Shown: positions 36,196 to 45,821 of the stretch, one piece after another
How positions within the stretch are numbered: position 1 is the stretch's first letter
How the letters are laid out: every line of letters begins with the position of its first letter
Source of the DNA: Sinanaerobacter sp. ZZT-01
GTDB lineage: Bacteria; Bacillota; Clostridia; Peptostreptococcales; Anaerovoracaceae
Direction: 5' to 3'
NCBI RefSeq assembly: GCF_035621135.1
Contig: NZ_CP141728.1
Span: 2,108,001 to 2,172,000 of the forward strand
Length of the DNA stretch: 64,000 bases
The notes under the pieces: model-generated
Seen by the model: only the letters and a program-made list of their open reading frames with translations
What the model was told of the DNA's origin: nothing
Databases searched by the model: none
Program-made: the position numbers and the translations under genes

Positions 36196-36248
36196 TTGAC
36201 AGAGAATTTTTTTAATGCTATAGTAACATACATAGAAAAACTATGTAT
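36196..36248 (+). promoter_or_regulatory. Promoter and palindromic PadR operator
   Basis: TTGACA (36196-36201), 17-bp spacer, TATAGT (36219-36224). A perfect inverted repeat follows: ATACATAG (36228-36235), five A residues, CTATGTAT (36241-36248), over the transcription start. ATAC/GTAT palindromes of this kind are the usual PadR sites. Confidence 0.8.
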
Positions 36249-36275
36249 AAAGAATATCTGTGTATGGAGGGCGGT

Positions 36276-36614
36276 ATGAAGATTAATAAGGAGCTTATGA
36301 AAGGAAGTACGTCAATTTTAGTGCTTTCACTTTTGAGCAAAGAAGATATGTACGGGTATCAAATTGCGCATCAGCTTAAAGAACGATCAGATAGTGTTTT
36401 TGTTCTTAAGGAAGGAACGCTTTATCCAATGCTTCACAGCTTGGAAAATGATAAAGTGATTGAATCCTATTGGGTTGATGCGGATAATGGAAAACGCAGA
36501 AAATATTATAAGATCACAAAAAATGGAATGAAACTATTGAAAGATAAAAAGGCGGAGTGGCAAACTTATACGAAAGCAGTGAATACTGTAATCGGAGGTG
36601 TTTGCATTGGATAA
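36276..36614 (+). CDS. PadR family transcriptional regulator
   Basis: The 112-residue winged-helix protein carries typical PadR motifs: VLSLLSKEDMYGYQIAHQL, LKEGTLYPMLHSLE and GKRRKYYKITKNGMKLL. ATG 36276 follows GGAGGGCGG; a longer frame from 36243 contains the operator and is rejected. It should repress its own operon through the palindrome at 36228-36248. The gene overlaps the next by eight bases, so the downstream membrane protein is its regulated partner. Confidence 0.92.
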   Translation: MKINKELMKGSTSILVLSLLSKEDMYGYQIAHQLKERSDSVFVLKEGTLYPMLHSLENDKVIESYWVDADNGKRRKYYKITKNGMKLLKDKKAEWQTYTKAVNTVIGGVCIG

Positions 36615-37995
36615 AAAAGTGAAAGCATTTTTAGATGAAGTATGTATTTATATCAATTGCAAAGCAGTACATAAGGATATTCGTGAGGAGCTTTTTGAAC
36701 ATATAAACGAATTGAAAAAAGAAAATGTGAATCATGGTTACGATGAAAAAGAAGCTCTGGATTTGGCGATTTGTGCGATGGGAAGTACGGAAGAAATCGG
36801 TGTCCGATTAAATCGTCAGCATAAGCCTCGGATGGAATGGTCAATTTTGCTTTTAACAATGGCAATTGCAGTAATTGGTGCGGTCGTGATGTATACGAGC
36901 AGCCAGTTTACAAGTGGAGAAACAATCAATTTTTCGACCTATGTACTTATCGCTGCAATTGGAGTCGGAACGATGGTAACATTCTATTATTATGACTATA
37001 CGAAACTGAAAAATCTTTCGGCTGCCTTGTATTTTTCCGGAATCTTGTTACTTGTTGCAACTCTGCTCATAGGGACGAGTGCGAATGGTGCTACAAGGTG
37101 GATTTCGATCGGGCCGTTTTCTGTCGTAATACCGGAAGTTGCCAGTCTGCTTTTTTTAATTGCATTTGTAGGATTTTTAGAAAAATACAGGGGAAAAGGT
37201 GCGATACAGATTATAAAGATATTATTTACGTGTATGATTTCGGTATTTTTAATCATGCTTTTACCAAGCTTAGCAACTGCTTTTGTACTGTTTATCGTAT
37301 ATGCAGCAGGAATCATTATGGCTGTTATAAGGAATCACTTTGGCGGTAATAAAAAGATGCAGTTTATTTCATTATTTGCAGGTGGCGGTGTCGTTGCAAG
37401 CCTATTGTTGTATCGAGTGATTGCAAACCCCTATTTATTAATGCGTCTGAATATTTTTACAGAAAAATCACAAGGATATCAAGAGCGCATGGCAGATCAT
37501 TGGCTTACTCTTTCCAATTGGTTTGGAAAAATATCCTATTCGGGGGGAAGCCTGAATGGGACGATGCCCAATATTACAGGAGAGTATATACTTGTCAATG
37601 TAATTGCGACATTTGGATGGGTAGCTGGAGTTGCTCTTATCATTCTAATTGGTGCATTTATCATTCGATCGTTTCTTACTGCGAGGCAGATAAAAAATAA
37701 TTACGGGTTTTATTTGTCTTTCTCCGCTTGCATGATTTTATCCGCACAATTTTTGATTAATATTTTAATAAATTTTAATTTGTTCCCTTTAACTGCAGTC
37801 AATATGCCATTTGTCTCTTATGGAGGTACGGGATATATTGTGAATATGGCATTTGTCGGCATTATCCTTTCCGTTTGGCGCAGAGATAATCTGATTTCCC
37901 ATTCAGACAGTGTCAGACTGTCAAATTCAAAGAAAGAGATTATAAGCTATTCAAATGGAAAACTGATTATTGATTTGCAAGCTTGGAGGAAATGA
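36607..37995 (+). CDS. SEDS (FtsW/RodA/SpoVE) family protein with N-terminal HAAS-like domain
   Basis: The start is TTG 36607, six bases after GGAGGTG. Residues 1-80 form a soluble helical domain (VKAFLDEVCIYINCKAVHKD and an E-x-G-x-R type end) like the HAAS/permease-prefix domain that accompanies PadR regulators. From about residue 85 there are about ten membrane segments with SEDS features: GATRWISIGPFSVVIPEVAS and the final MPFVSYGGTGYIVNM. SEDS proteins polymerise peptidoglycan or partner with class B PBPs. The usual TDFIFA catalytic Asp appears to be Glu here (NITGEYILVNVIATFGW), so enzyme activity is open. It is co-transcribed with padR. Confidence 0.85.
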   Translation: MDKKVKAFLDEVCIYINCKAVHKDIREELFEHINELKKENVNHGYDEKEALDLAICAMGSTEEIGVRLNRQHKPRMEWSILLLTMAIAVIGAVVMYTSSQFTSGETINFSTYVLIAAIGVGTMVTFYYYDYTKLKNLSAALYFSGILLLVATLLIGTSANGATRWISIGPFSVVIPEVASLLFLIAFVGFLEKYRGKGAIQIIKILFTCMISVFLIMLLPSLATAFVLFIVYAAGIIMAVIRNHFGGNKKMQFISLFAGGGVVASLLLYRVIANPYLLMRLNIFTEKSQGYQERMADHWLTLSNWFGKISYSGGSLNGTMPNITGEYILVNVIATFGWVAGVALIILIGAFIIRSFLTARQIKNNYGFYLSFSACMILSAQFLINILINFNLFPLTAVNMPFVSYGGTGYIVNMAFVGIILSVWRRDNLISHSDSVRLSNSKKEIISYSNGKLIIDLQAWRK

Positions 37996-38022
37996 TCGTT
38001 ACAGCACGTGTAGTGGAAAGGT

Positions 38023-38062
38023 ATTAAAATCAGCTGACCTGATTTTAATAACTTGTTTTTTT
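38023..38062. terminator. Terminator between convergent genes
   Basis: A perfect 11-bp stem (ATTAAAATCAG, 38023-38033, with CTGATTTTAAT, 38039-38049) with a five-base loop, then a T run on the + strand. Confidence 0.82.
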
Positions 38063-38492
38063 ACATTTCTTTATCATATTTGATGCGATAGTAAATCCCG
38101 TAACCGGCGATGAAAAGATAGGAAAATACCAAGAGAAGAATGAGCGTTAAATCAACTTCCATTAAAGCAAAAGAAAGCATTAGTGCACCAAATACAAATA
38201 GCATCATATCATATGCTTTTGCCTTTGCACGATTTGCAATTGCAATATTACGCTCATCATTTTTATCAATTTTCAGTTGTTTTTCTAAGTCGGGATGTCC
38301 CTTCATGGCTTTCAGACTGATGAGCTCTCCCATGCCATGGCCAAAAATTCCGCAGCCAAGGCCAACACAAACATAAGGTAAAGCTCGCAAAATACCCTGC
38401 GGGTCCACAAGTGTCTTGATTAGATATAAGCCAATTCCCAGTAGTAATAATCCTGAGATCGTCAGTAAGTATGTTGAAGCATTTTTTTTCAT
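38061..38492 (-). CDS. Small multi-spanning membrane protein (DUF2178-like)
   Basis: The 143-residue protein has four hydrophobic segments (about residues 8-26, 35-58, 93-111 and 114-133). The hydrophilic loop between the second and third contains DKNDERNIAIANRAKAKAYD, the motif seen in DUF2178-type proteins. The gene directly follows an XRE regulator with a two-base gap; this regulator/membrane-protein pairing is common in Firmicutes and the membrane protein is often proposed to antagonise the regulator. The role is unknown. Confidence 0.75.
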   Translation of the reverse strand: MKKNASTYLLTISGLLLLGIGLYLIKTLVDPQGILRALPYVCVGLGCGIFGHGMGELISLKAMKGHPDLEKQLKIDKNDERNIAIANRAKAKAYDMMLFVFGALMLSFALMEVDLTLILLLVFSYLFIAGYGIYYRIKYDKEM

Positions 38493-38494
38493 TT

Positions 38495-38695
38495 TTATTC
38501 TTCCTCCTCATAAATAAATATCTCTTCAATTTGCATTTGAAAATAACGGGCAATCTTAAATGCTAAGACGATGGATGGATTGTATCGACCATTTTCAAGC
38601 GAACCGATTGTTTGCCTTGATACTTCCAAAGCGGCTGCAAGCTCTTCTTGCTTAATTCCTCTTAGCTTTCGAATTTCTTCCAATCTATTCTTCAA
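38495..38695 (-). CDS. Short XRE-family regulator (HTH only)
   Basis: The 66-residue protein is almost entirely a Cro/CI helix-turn-helix: EIRKLRGIKQEELAAALEVS, then RQTIGSLENGRYNPSIVLAF. It forms an operon with the membrane protein downstream on the minus strand. Its promoter is flanked by an inverted repeat that is probably its operator. Confidence 0.92.
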   Translation of the reverse strand: MKNRLEEIRKLRGIKQEELAAALEVSRQTIGSLENGRYNPSIVLAFKIARYFQMQIEEIFIYEEEE

Positions 38696-38722
38696 ATATA
38701 AAATCTCCTTTCTTGCAAATAT

Positions 38723-38784
38723 GGAAAGTGTGCTTTACATATTTAAGTATAATCATAAAAGCAAAAATGTCAAGCATACTTTCC
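38723..38784 (-). promoter_or_regulatory. Promoter and flanking operator arms of the short XRE gene
   Basis: On the minus strand TTGACA (38768-38773), 16-bp spacer, TATACT (38746-38751). GGAAAGTGTGCTT (38723-38735) and AAGCATACTTTCC (38772-38784) are inverted copies matching at 12 of 13 bases; one overlaps the -35 box and the other lies downstream of the start, an arrangement suited to looping autorepression. Confidence 0.7.
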
Positions 38785-38847
38785 ATAAAAGATAATATTA
38801 ATACGATACAATTTTTTATATCTGTAATTAATTAGAAAAAAATAGGA

Positions 38848-38853
38848 GAAATC
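38848..38853 (+). promoter_or_regulatory. Extended -10 element before the 117-residue gene
   Basis: CTGGTATAAT around 38844-38853 gives an extended TGN-TATAAT -10; no clear -35 is seen. Confidence 0.4.
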
Positions 38854-38936
38854 TGGTATAATATTTGAGTAAAAATAATTTAATGCAAAGATGATAAATG
38901 ATTAAATGAATTTATTGTACAAGGAGGGGCTTTGCA

Positions 38937-39290
38937 ATGAAAATTCCAGATGAGGTAGAATTAATATCTTTTTTTGAGTCGGAACCTATTTTGTTAGATG
39001 AAGTTGTTCCTTTTTATTATAATCAAGCGACATATATTTTTTCCAATAAAAATAATGAATTGTTTAAAGTAAGTATAAGCCCGTCGTATCGTGAAATAAA
39101 AGTAGAGGTATGCCTATCAGAAGGTAAAGAATTAATATCTTTTATTGAGATAAATAACCTTGAATCAATGGAAATATTAGTTGATAAAAAAGAAGAGTCC
39201 AAAATTATGATGACCAGCCCAAGCAGTATTATTAAAATGAATTTCAAGCCCAAATATAAAATTTTTATGAATCAATTTGGGGAAAAGTAG
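38937..39290 (+). CDS. Unknown small protein (117 residues)
   Basis: I do not recognise it. The protein is soluble, with alternating charged and aromatic strand-like segments (ATYIFSNKNNELFKVSIS, YREIKVEVCLSEGKEL), consistent with a small beta-sandwich. ATG 38937 has a strong ribosome binding site, AAGGAGGGG, and a terminator follows, so it is likely a real, separately expressed gene. Its low GC content matches the surroundings. Confidence 0.65.
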   Translation: MKIPDEVELISFFESEPILLDEVVPFYYNQATYIFSNKNNELFKVSISPSYREIKVEVCLSEGKELISFIEINNLESMEILVDKKEESKIMMTSPSSIIKMNFKPKYKIFMNQFGEK

Positions 39291-39343
39291 TTTAGCTTCA
39301 ATTATACCAGTGCATCAATATCGAAATTAAATTAAGTCATTAC

Positions 39344-39371
39344 AAAAGATTAGTAAAAACTAATCTTTTTT
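39344..39371 (+). terminator. Terminator
   Basis: AAAAGATTAGT/ACTAATCTTTT stem around 39344-39369 with a four-base A loop; the second arm merges into a T run. Confidence 0.8.
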
Positions 39372-39431
39372 ATTACATTTTTACAAAAAGGGTACAATAA
39401 TTAAAAATAGCAAAAGAAAGGTTGTGATGCT

Positions 39432-41294
39432 ATGACTAATAATAATCCCAATCAATTGATAAATGAAAAATCTCCTTACCTTCTTCAGCACGCATACAAT
39501 CCGGTAAACTGGTATCCGTGGTGCGATGAAGCGTTTGAAAAAGCAAAGAAAGAAGATAAGCCCATTTTTTTATCCATCGGCTATTCGACTTGTCACTGGT
39601 GCCATGTAATGGCGCATGAATCCTTCGAAGATGAGGAAGTGGCTAAGCTTTTAAACCGAGATTATATTTGTATAAAAGTGGACAAAGAGGAACGGCCGGA
39701 TGTGGATGCAGTATATATGACGGTGTGTCAGGCATTGACAGGAAGCGGAGGTTGGCCGCTCACCATTGTGATGACACCGGAACAAAAACCGTTTTTTGCA
39801 GGTACCTATTTCCCAAAGCAACAGAGGTATCAGATGATGGGGCTGTTTGAAATTCTTACAGAATTGACGAAACATTGGAAGGAAAGAAGAGACAGTGTTG
39901 AGGAATCTGCATCGAAAATAGTAAAAGCACTCAAAGATGAATCAAATAGTGCCCCTACATTTCATCGAGGTTTTAATGTAATTCATAAAACAGATGAAAA
40001 AAAGATAAAAGAAATTTTTCAGCGTGGAAAAACGACTTTTGCTCAAAACTTTGATGAAAAATACGGTGGTTTTGGTCATAGCCCTAAGTTTCCGACTCCC
40101 CATAATTTAATGTTTCTGCTGCGGTACCATCACTACGAAAAAGACGAAACAGCTCTATACATGGTGCAAAAAACTTTAAAACAAATGTATCTAGGCGGAA
40201 TATTTGACCATATCGGTTATGGATTTGCGCGCTACTCAACCGATGACCAATGGCTGGTTCCGCATTTTGAAAAAATGCTGTATGATAATGCTCTGCTTGT
40301 AATTGCATATTTAGAAGCATATCAGGTTTATAAAATTGATTTGTACCGTCAAATTGCAGAAAAGGTACTACGTTATGTAATGAGAGAAATGACAAGCGCA
40401 GACGGCGGATTTTACTCTGCACAGGATGCAGATAGTGAAGGAGTAGAAGGCAAATATTACGTTTTCAGTCCGGGAGAAATGAGAAAAGTTCTTGGTGAGG
40501 CGGAGGGGAATCAATTTAACCATTTTTTTGACATTCGGGAAAAACCGAATTTTGAAGAAGGGAACATTCCCAATTTGATCCAAAACCCAATTTTTGAAGA
40601 TGATAATATATCCTTCGACTCTAAAATGGAAGAAAATATACAAAAAATATACCGTTATCGCCTGAAACGGACGTATCTGCATAAAGATGATAAAATTTTA
40701 ACTTCGTGGAATGCATTGATGTTGGTTGCTTTCACTAAGGCATATGGTGTACTTGGAAAAGATGAATATTTAAAAACTGCGCAAGCGTGTCAGGAATTTT
40801 TAGAAAAAGAATTAATCGGTCAGGAAGAAGATAAGCTGCTGATTCGGTATCGAGAAGGACATGCAGCTGGGAGAGGAACTTTAGAAGAATATGCCTTTTA
40901 TATCTGGGCTTTGACTAGCTTTTATGAAGTGACCTTTGATACCAACTACTTGGACCGAGCGATCAAACTTTGCCACAGTATGATTGACCTGTTTTGGGAT
41001 GATAAGGCGGGTGGTTTTTTCTTAACGGCGAAAGATGCAGAAGATTTAATCTACAGACCAAAGGAAACCTATGACGGAGCCATTCCTTCCGGAAATTCCG
41101 TAGCTGCTTATGTTTTGGTAAAATTGAAGAAAATGACTGGAAGTACAGTAATACAGGAAATCTGCGATCGCCAGCTGTCGTTTATCAAGCAGAAAATAGA
41201 AGGGTACCCATCCGGATACAGCTTCGCAATGATGGCGCTTATGATGGATACCTATCCAGAAGGGTTTTTGTGTGAGAACGGTGTATGTTCCTAA
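39432..41294 (+). CDS. YyaL-like thioredoxin-domain protein (DUF255 / SPATA20 homologue)
   Basis: The 620-residue protein starts with the hallmark [20 protein letters not shown] and a thioredoxin-like domain with CHWC (C54, C57) in [16 protein letters not shown]. The rest is an alpha/alpha toroid related to N-acylglucosamine epimerase/cellobiose epimerase folds ([37 protein letters not shown]). The family is conserved from bacteria to man (SPATA20) but its reaction is not established. ATG 39432 follows GAAAGG. It is a single gene facing the convergent kdpE-like gene. Confidence 0.95.
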   Translation: MTNNNPNQLINEKSPYLLQHAYNPVNWYPWCDEAFEKAKKEDKPIFLSIGYSTCHWCHVMAHESFEDEEVAKLLNRDYICIKVDKEERPDVDAVYMTVCQALTGSGGWPLTIVMTPEQKPFFAGTYFPKQQRYQMMGLFEILTELTKHWKERRDSVEESASKIVKALKDESNSAPTFHRGFNVIHKTDEKKIKEIFQRGKTTFAQNFDEKYGGFGHSPKFPTPHNLMFLLRYHHYEKDETALYMVQKTLKQMYLGGIFDHIGYGFARYSTDDQWLVPHFEKMLYDNALLVIAYLEAYQVYKIDLYRQIAEKVLRYVMREMTSADGGFYSAQDADSEGVEGKYYVFSPGEMRKVLGEAEGNQFNHFFDIREKPNFEEGNIPNLIQNPIFEDDNISFDSKMEENIQKIYRYRLKRTYLHKDDKILTSWNALMLVAFTKAYGVLGKDEYLKTAQACQEFLEKELIGQEEDKLLIRYREGHAAGRGTLEEYAFYIWALTSFYEVTFDTNYLDRAIKLCHSMIDLFWDDKAGGFFLTAKDAEDLIYRPKETYDGAIPSGNSVAAYVLVKLKKMTGSTVIQEICDRQLSFIKQKIEGYPSGYSFAMMALMMDTYPEGFLCENGVCS

Positions 41295-41333
41295 AAAAAT
41301 TGCTTAGTCTGCATAGATCAGGGTGAGGAGTCT

Positions 41334-42044
41334 TCATTCATCTACAAAACGGTAGCCTACTCCCATTTCTGTAAGAAGGTAGCGGGGAGAGGCGGTGTTT
41401 TTTTCGATTTTACGACGGAGATTGGCCATAAATACACGGAGAGACTGTGAGTCCTCCTGCTCTTCATATCCCCATATATTTTTTATGATATAGGCATGTG
41501 TCAGCACCTGCCCGGAATGTGATACAAGCAGATGGAGCAATCGATATTCGATGGGAGTCAAATGCACCTCATTTCCGTTGACAAATACCTTTCTTCGTTT
41601 ATAATCCAATTGAAATTCATCCAACTGAAAGATATCTTCGGCAGCCTTTGGCTGCCTTTTTCTTAATGCAACCCTGACTCTTGCGAGAAGTTCACCAATG
41701 AAAAACGGCTTTGTGATATAATCGTCTGCTCCGTTGTCCAAAGCGTTGACCTTATCAAATTCTTGATCTCTTGCTGAAACGATGATAACTGGGGTATCAG
41801 ACTTTTCTCGAATCTGTGATAAGACTTCAAATCCGTCGATGTCAGGCAGACCTAAATCAAGAAGGATTAAAGCGGGATTTGCAGAGAAATAATGAGAGAT
41901 ACCAGAAATGCCTGTATCAGCGCAAAGTGTCTTATAACCATTTGTCTCCAATGAAACGGTAAGAAATCTTGCAATACTTTTATCATCTTCAATAATCAAA
42001 ATGGTATCAGAAAGTGCATTTGAATTTTTTTTCTGTGAAGTCAT
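41334..42044 (-). CDS. OmpR/KdpE-type response regulator
   Basis: The 236-residue protein has a receiver domain with phospho-acceptor D63 (ILLDLGLPDIDGFE), the acidic pair D20/D21 and the conserved Lys in YITKPF, then an OmpR-type winged helix (LTPIEYRLLHLLVSHSGQVL, LRVFMANLRRKIE). It resembles KdpE. The gene follows the histidine kinase in a minus-strand operon with Trk potassium uptake genes, and the usual kdpFABC genes are absent from the window, so trk is the likely target. Confidence 0.92.
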   Translation of the reverse strand: MTSQKKNSNALSDTILIIEDDKSIARFLTVSLETNGYKTLCADTGISGISHYFSANPALILLDLGLPDIDGFEVLSQIREKSDTPVIIVSARDQEFDKVNALDNGADDYITKPFFIGELLARVRVALRKRQPKAAEDIFQLDEFQLDYKRRKVFVNGNEVHLTPIEYRLLHLLVSHSGQVLTHAYIIKNIWGYEEQEDSQSLRVFMANLRRKIEKNTASPRYLLTEMGVGYRFVDE

Positions 42045-42066
42045 AGTGAACTCCTTTCTGTATATT

Positions 42067-43656
42067 TTATTTGTTGGTTATATCTGTGTTTTCATTGTAG
42101 CTTTCTTTATTTACAGGAAAGATAGATGCGTTATAACTATTTTTTACTGTCTCTTGATAAGGGAGCATAAACCGGAACGTTGCGCCGCCTTCCTCATTGT
42201 TAAATGCAAGGAGGGTTCCGTTATGTGCATTGATGATGGATTTGCATATGGAAAGACCAAGCCCCATGCCGTGCTGAGAATCCGCATTTTTTCCCGGAGT
42301 TGTAGTAAAAGGTTCAAAAATATTATCCAGAGTTATCTGATCAATCCCTCCTCCGTTGTCTGCAACCGAGAAAACGATATAGTTATTTTCTCGATATACC
42401 GACAGCACGATTTTTGACGTCGGTGCGGTGTGAATCAGTGCATTGTTTAAGAGATTGACCAATACTTGAATGATGAGCTTTCCATCAAGGGAAAGGGTGA
42501 TTACCGTATCTGGAATTTGAAGTGAAATTTCATGCTCTTTCTTATTTTTTTCAACACGCTGAAAAGCTTCGTAAATGATATCATCTACAACTTCTTCCTG
42601 CTTAGAAAGTTGTATTTTACCTTCCTGAATCCGTGTAGAGCTGAGAAGATTTTCTGTCAACTGATTCAATCGGTTTGCGTCGGTATTGATATCAGCAAGC
42701 AGGTTTAAAATAGTCTTTTTATCTAACTGATCAAAGCTTTCCATTATGAGATTAGTAGAGCCGGCAATCCCGGTCAAGGGTGTTCTCAGGTCATGAGAAA
42801 TGGAGCGAAGAATATTTCCCTGGAGCTGTTCCTTTTCCATCTCCATCCGGATGGACTCTTGATTTTTATGCATTTGTTCTCGTTCCATTGTCAGAGCCAT
42901 CTGTGACAAAATAGTTTCAATCACAACCATTTCTTCATGTGTAATATCTTTTTTTCCACATAAAAAAGAAGCGATGCCAAAGACAGAATCATTACTTTTT
43001 ATCGGAATGTATTTCCACTTTGAAGCAGGAAAATACGATGTATCAAAACCGCATGGAACAACATTTGTAAGACACCAAAGTGCGATCGTATTATTCTCCG
43101 GAATGTGTTTTGAAGAAAGAATCTCTGGACAGTACGGGCGCTTTAATTCAGAGGTGTTTTTTACCGGATAAATAATAGAAGGATAGTCCAGTAGTTCATT
43201 TAAACTTTTAACAGTGTATTCAAAGATGTTTGCAGTACCTGAAATATTCAAATAGCCTAAACTGATTTCATAAAGCAGATGTGTCTGGTGCTCATTACGG
43301 CGTGAGATGCCGACATGCGTTTGAAGACGGCTTACCAAGGTACTTGCAATGAATGAAACACAGAGAAAAAGAAACAAGCTCAATATATAATTTGGATCAG
43401 ATACTTCAAGCGTGTATTTAGGCTGTGTAAAGAAAAAATTAAATAAAAATACACTGGAAATGCACGTAATCGTACCCCAAAAATAACCTTTTGTCTCAAG
43501 TGTAGTCAATAAAATAGCGATGAGATAGATTAGAATGAGGTTAATTTCATTTACGCCAAAGGATTCTAGGGATAAGGCGGCTGAAGTGGCTAATACAAGA
43601 GCAAGAATGCATTTTAATAATTCAATAAGATTATGATAATATGAGCTTTGGTTCAT
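42067..43656 (-). CDS. KdpD-like sensor histidine kinase lacking the KdpD/USP N-terminus
   Basis: The 529-residue kinase begins directly with the four-segment DUF4118 membrane module (about residues 10-110), then a GAF-like region (about 130-260), the phospho-acceptor H288 in RSISHDLRTPLTG, and HATPase motifs (NALIHT, VADNGGGID, GMGLGLSI). KdpD of E. coli and many Firmicutes has about 370 extra N-terminal residues (KdpD and USP domains), which are missing here. It lies between trkH and the response regulator on the minus strand, three bases after trkH. It likely senses K+ limitation or turgor. Confidence 0.9.
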   Translation of the reverse strand: MNQSSYYHNLIELLKCILALVLATSAALSLESFGVNEINLILIYLIAILLTTLETKGYFWGTITCISSVFLFNFFFTQPKYTLEVSDPNYILSLFLFLCVSFIASTLVSRLQTHVGISRRNEHQTHLLYEISLGYLNISGTANIFEYTVKSLNELLDYPSIIYPVKNTSELKRPYCPEILSSKHIPENNTIALWCLTNVVPCGFDTSYFPASKWKYIPIKSNDSVFGIASFLCGKKDITHEEMVVIETILSQMALTMEREQMHKNQESIRMEMEKEQLQGNILRSISHDLRTPLTGIAGSTNLIMESFDQLDKKTILNLLADINTDANRLNQLTENLLSSTRIQEGKIQLSKQEEVVDDIIYEAFQRVEKNKKEHEISLQIPDTVITLSLDGKLIIQVLVNLLNNALIHTAPTSKIVLSVYRENNYIVFSVADNGGGIDQITLDNIFEPFTTTPGKNADSQHGMGLGLSICKSIINAHNGTLLAFNNEEGGATFRFMLPYQETVKNSYNASIFPVNKESYNENTDITNK

Positions 43657-43659
43657 TTT

Positions 43660-45156
43660 TTACCTCCAGATTCTACGGTTCATCTTAGTATAAGCGATTT
43701 TCGGAGCAGTAAGCAAATGTATGACAGATATGGCGACAACATAAATTTCTAATCGGCCGATAAACATACCACACATTAACACCCAAAGTATGGAAGTGCT
43801 GGCGGAATAAGATGTAATTCCACAAGAAAGACCGACACCTCCCATTGCAGAGGAAATTTCGAACAGAGATTCCTTTAAAGGATACCCGTAAGCACATAGG
43901 ATTAATGTTCCGGTCAGCATGATTAGAAGATAGAGGAACAAAAAGCTGCCAATTTCCGCTCGCTGCTTATTGCCGATCACTTCATCGGTATCCGGCTTTT
44001 TCACGTAATTAACACGAACAATTCTATCACTATAAAAGGTGTCGCGAAGACTCCAATAGATTCCTTTTAGAAAGACCCATATACGGAACTGTTTCACGCC
44101 GCCTGCGGTTGATCCGGCTTCTCCGCCAATGATCATAAGCAGGATCAGAGGCAGCGATAAGGCACTTGACCAGACTGCAAAAGAAGGAACGGTCTGAAAG
44201 CCAGTCGTACTAAAAGCAGATACGGCTTGAAAAGCGGCAACTCTGAAACTTTGTAAGATCGGATAATCCTGTTTTCTCCAAAGGAAGAAGGCGAAAAGCG
44301 AGGTTGAAAAAAGAAAAAGAAAAAAGGTAAAGCGAAGCTCACAATAACGAAAAAAATTGCGGAACTTGCCACGGAATATATAAAGGCTCGCAACGAAATT
44401 AGTAGAGCCTAAAAACATTAAAATAATGGAGACAATTTCAATCGGCACGCTGTTAAAATAGCCGATGCTTTCCGATTTGGTGGAGAACCCTCCTGTTGCA
44501 ACGGCTGCAATTGCATGATTTACAGCATCAAACCAATCCATTCCAAAGAGCATATATAAAACAGTTCCTGCCGCAATATATCCGGTGTATATGGATAGGA
44601 TTAATCTGGAAGATTGAATCAAGTTAGGGAGCAGTTTATCCGAATGGCCTTCTGCTTGATACAATCGCATTCCCGATGCATCTTTTAAAACAGAAACCAT
44701 AATTAATACCAATCCGATACCTCCGAAAAAGAGCATGAGACTTCGATGCATCAGAAAGATATGTGAAGTATTTTCAACATCAACAACAGAAAGCCCTGTC
44801 GTACTCCAGCCACTGGTGGATTCAAACATTGCCTGAGTAAAATTGTATTGGCCGGTAATAAAAAAGGGCATTCCCGATGCTAAGATTGCCAAAAGCCACG
44901 ACGAAGTGACGATAAACGCACTCTGTCCGGGATTTAGGGGTGTTTTTTCACCGCTTCTAACTAAAAAGCTCAGAAGATACCCAAAAAATAAACAGCTGAC
45001 GCCTGGCAGAATAAAATATTTTGCATCACCGATTTCCTCCGGATAAGCCAAGAGTACAAGAAGAGGAAGCAGTACAGAAATGCCGATCAATATTAAGATA
45101 ATGCCCAAATAGCCAAGAATCAGCTGGCTTCCGGTCACTTTAGAATCTGGTTTCAT
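43660..45156 (-). CDS. TrkH/KtrB family potassium channel subunit
   Basis: The 498-residue membrane protein has the four-fold M-P-M architecture with selectivity-filter loops, for example STSGWSTTGLSV, AVATGGFSTK, AFSTTGFQTV and MGGVGLSCGI, each with the conserved glycine. It is the K+ translocating subunit of a Trk/Ktr system and needs a cytoplasmic RCK ring, here encoded by the two upstream genes. Its start codon overlaps the stop of the second trkA gene (ATGA). Confidence 0.95.
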   Translation of the reverse strand: MKPDSKVTGSQLILGYLGIILILIGISVLLPLLVLLAYPEEIGDAKYFILPGVSCLFFGYLLSFLVRSGEKTPLNPGQSAFIVTSSWLLAILASGMPFFITGQYNFTQAMFESTSGWSTTGLSVVDVENTSHIFLMHRSLMLFFGGIGLVLIMVSVLKDASGMRLYQAEGHSDKLLPNLIQSSRLILSIYTGYIAAGTVLYMLFGMDWFDAVNHAIAAVATGGFSTKSESIGYFNSVPIEIVSIILMFLGSTNFVASLYIFRGKFRNFFRYCELRFTFFLFLFSTSLFAFFLWRKQDYPILQSFRVAAFQAVSAFSTTGFQTVPSFAVWSSALSLPLILLMIIGGEAGSTAGGVKQFRIWVFLKGIYWSLRDTFYSDRIVRVNYVKKPDTDEVIGNKQRAEIGSFLFLYLLIMLTGTLILCAYGYPLKESLFEISSAMGGVGLSCGITSYSASTSILWVLMCGMFIGRLEIYVVAISVIHLLTAPKIAYTKMNRRIWR

Positions 45157-45821
45157 TTTGTTTTCCTTCCAGTCATAGTTGCGATTATGGTATCTTGTGC
45201 CGACGGTGAAGATAAAAAAATAAGCTTGTCATTTGGCAGTAAAAGAAGTTCGTTCTGCGGAGGGAGCATATCGTTTCCTCGTAGGACACAGCAAATGAGT
45301 GCTCGGTCCGGCAGTGGTATTTCTTGAAGCTGCCGATATTGGTAAGGACAATGCTTGTCCATTAAAAGTTCTGTCAATACCAGCTTGTTATGCTCAATTG
45401 AAATGGTGTGAAGAAGAATGTCCACAGTAGAAGCTTGCTCAATAATCTGTGTCAGCAGATAAGTTGCACTGATTGCAGTATTTACCCCCAGCGTCTTAAA
45501 TACATCGACATTTTTTGGATTAGATACAACAGCCACTGTCTTTTTAATATGAAAAAGCCGCTTTGCAGCCTGGCAAATAGCAAGGTTATCAGAGTCATAA
45601 GCGGACAGCGCAATTAAGATATCATAATTTTCAATCTTTGCATCGGCAAGTGTATAAATTTTACTGGAATCCCCATGAAGAATAGGAATTTTATGGGTTT
45701 GTGCAAGATAATCACAAAATGCGCGGTCTTCATTGATGACCATTAACGAATGCTTTTTTTTCAGAAGGGAACCAATTAAAAAATCTGCTTTGGTTTTGCC
45801 CTCCGCAATGACAATTTTCAT
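45153..45821 (-). CDS. TrkA/RCK family subunit with altered nucleotide-binding loop
   Basis: The 222-residue protein has a Rossmann RCK_N domain and a C-terminal RCK_C domain (about residues 140-215, KLIFLSSP near the end). The usual GxGxxG loop after the first strand is replaced by AEGKTKADFLIG, so ligand binding may be lost or changed. It overlaps both its neighbours by four bases. It probably forms a mixed ring with the other RCK protein encoded just upstream. Confidence 0.88.
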   Translation of the reverse strand: MKIVIAEGKTKADFLIGSLLKKKHSLMVINEDRAFCDYLAQTHKIPILHGDSSKIYTLADAKIENYDILIALSAYDSDNLAICQAAKRLFHIKKTVAVVSNPKNVDVFKTLGVNTAISATYLLTQIIEQASTVDILLHTISIEHNKLVLTELLMDKHCPYQYRQLQEIPLPDRALICCVLRGNDMLPPQNELLLLPNDKLIFLSSPSAQDTIIATMTGRKTK

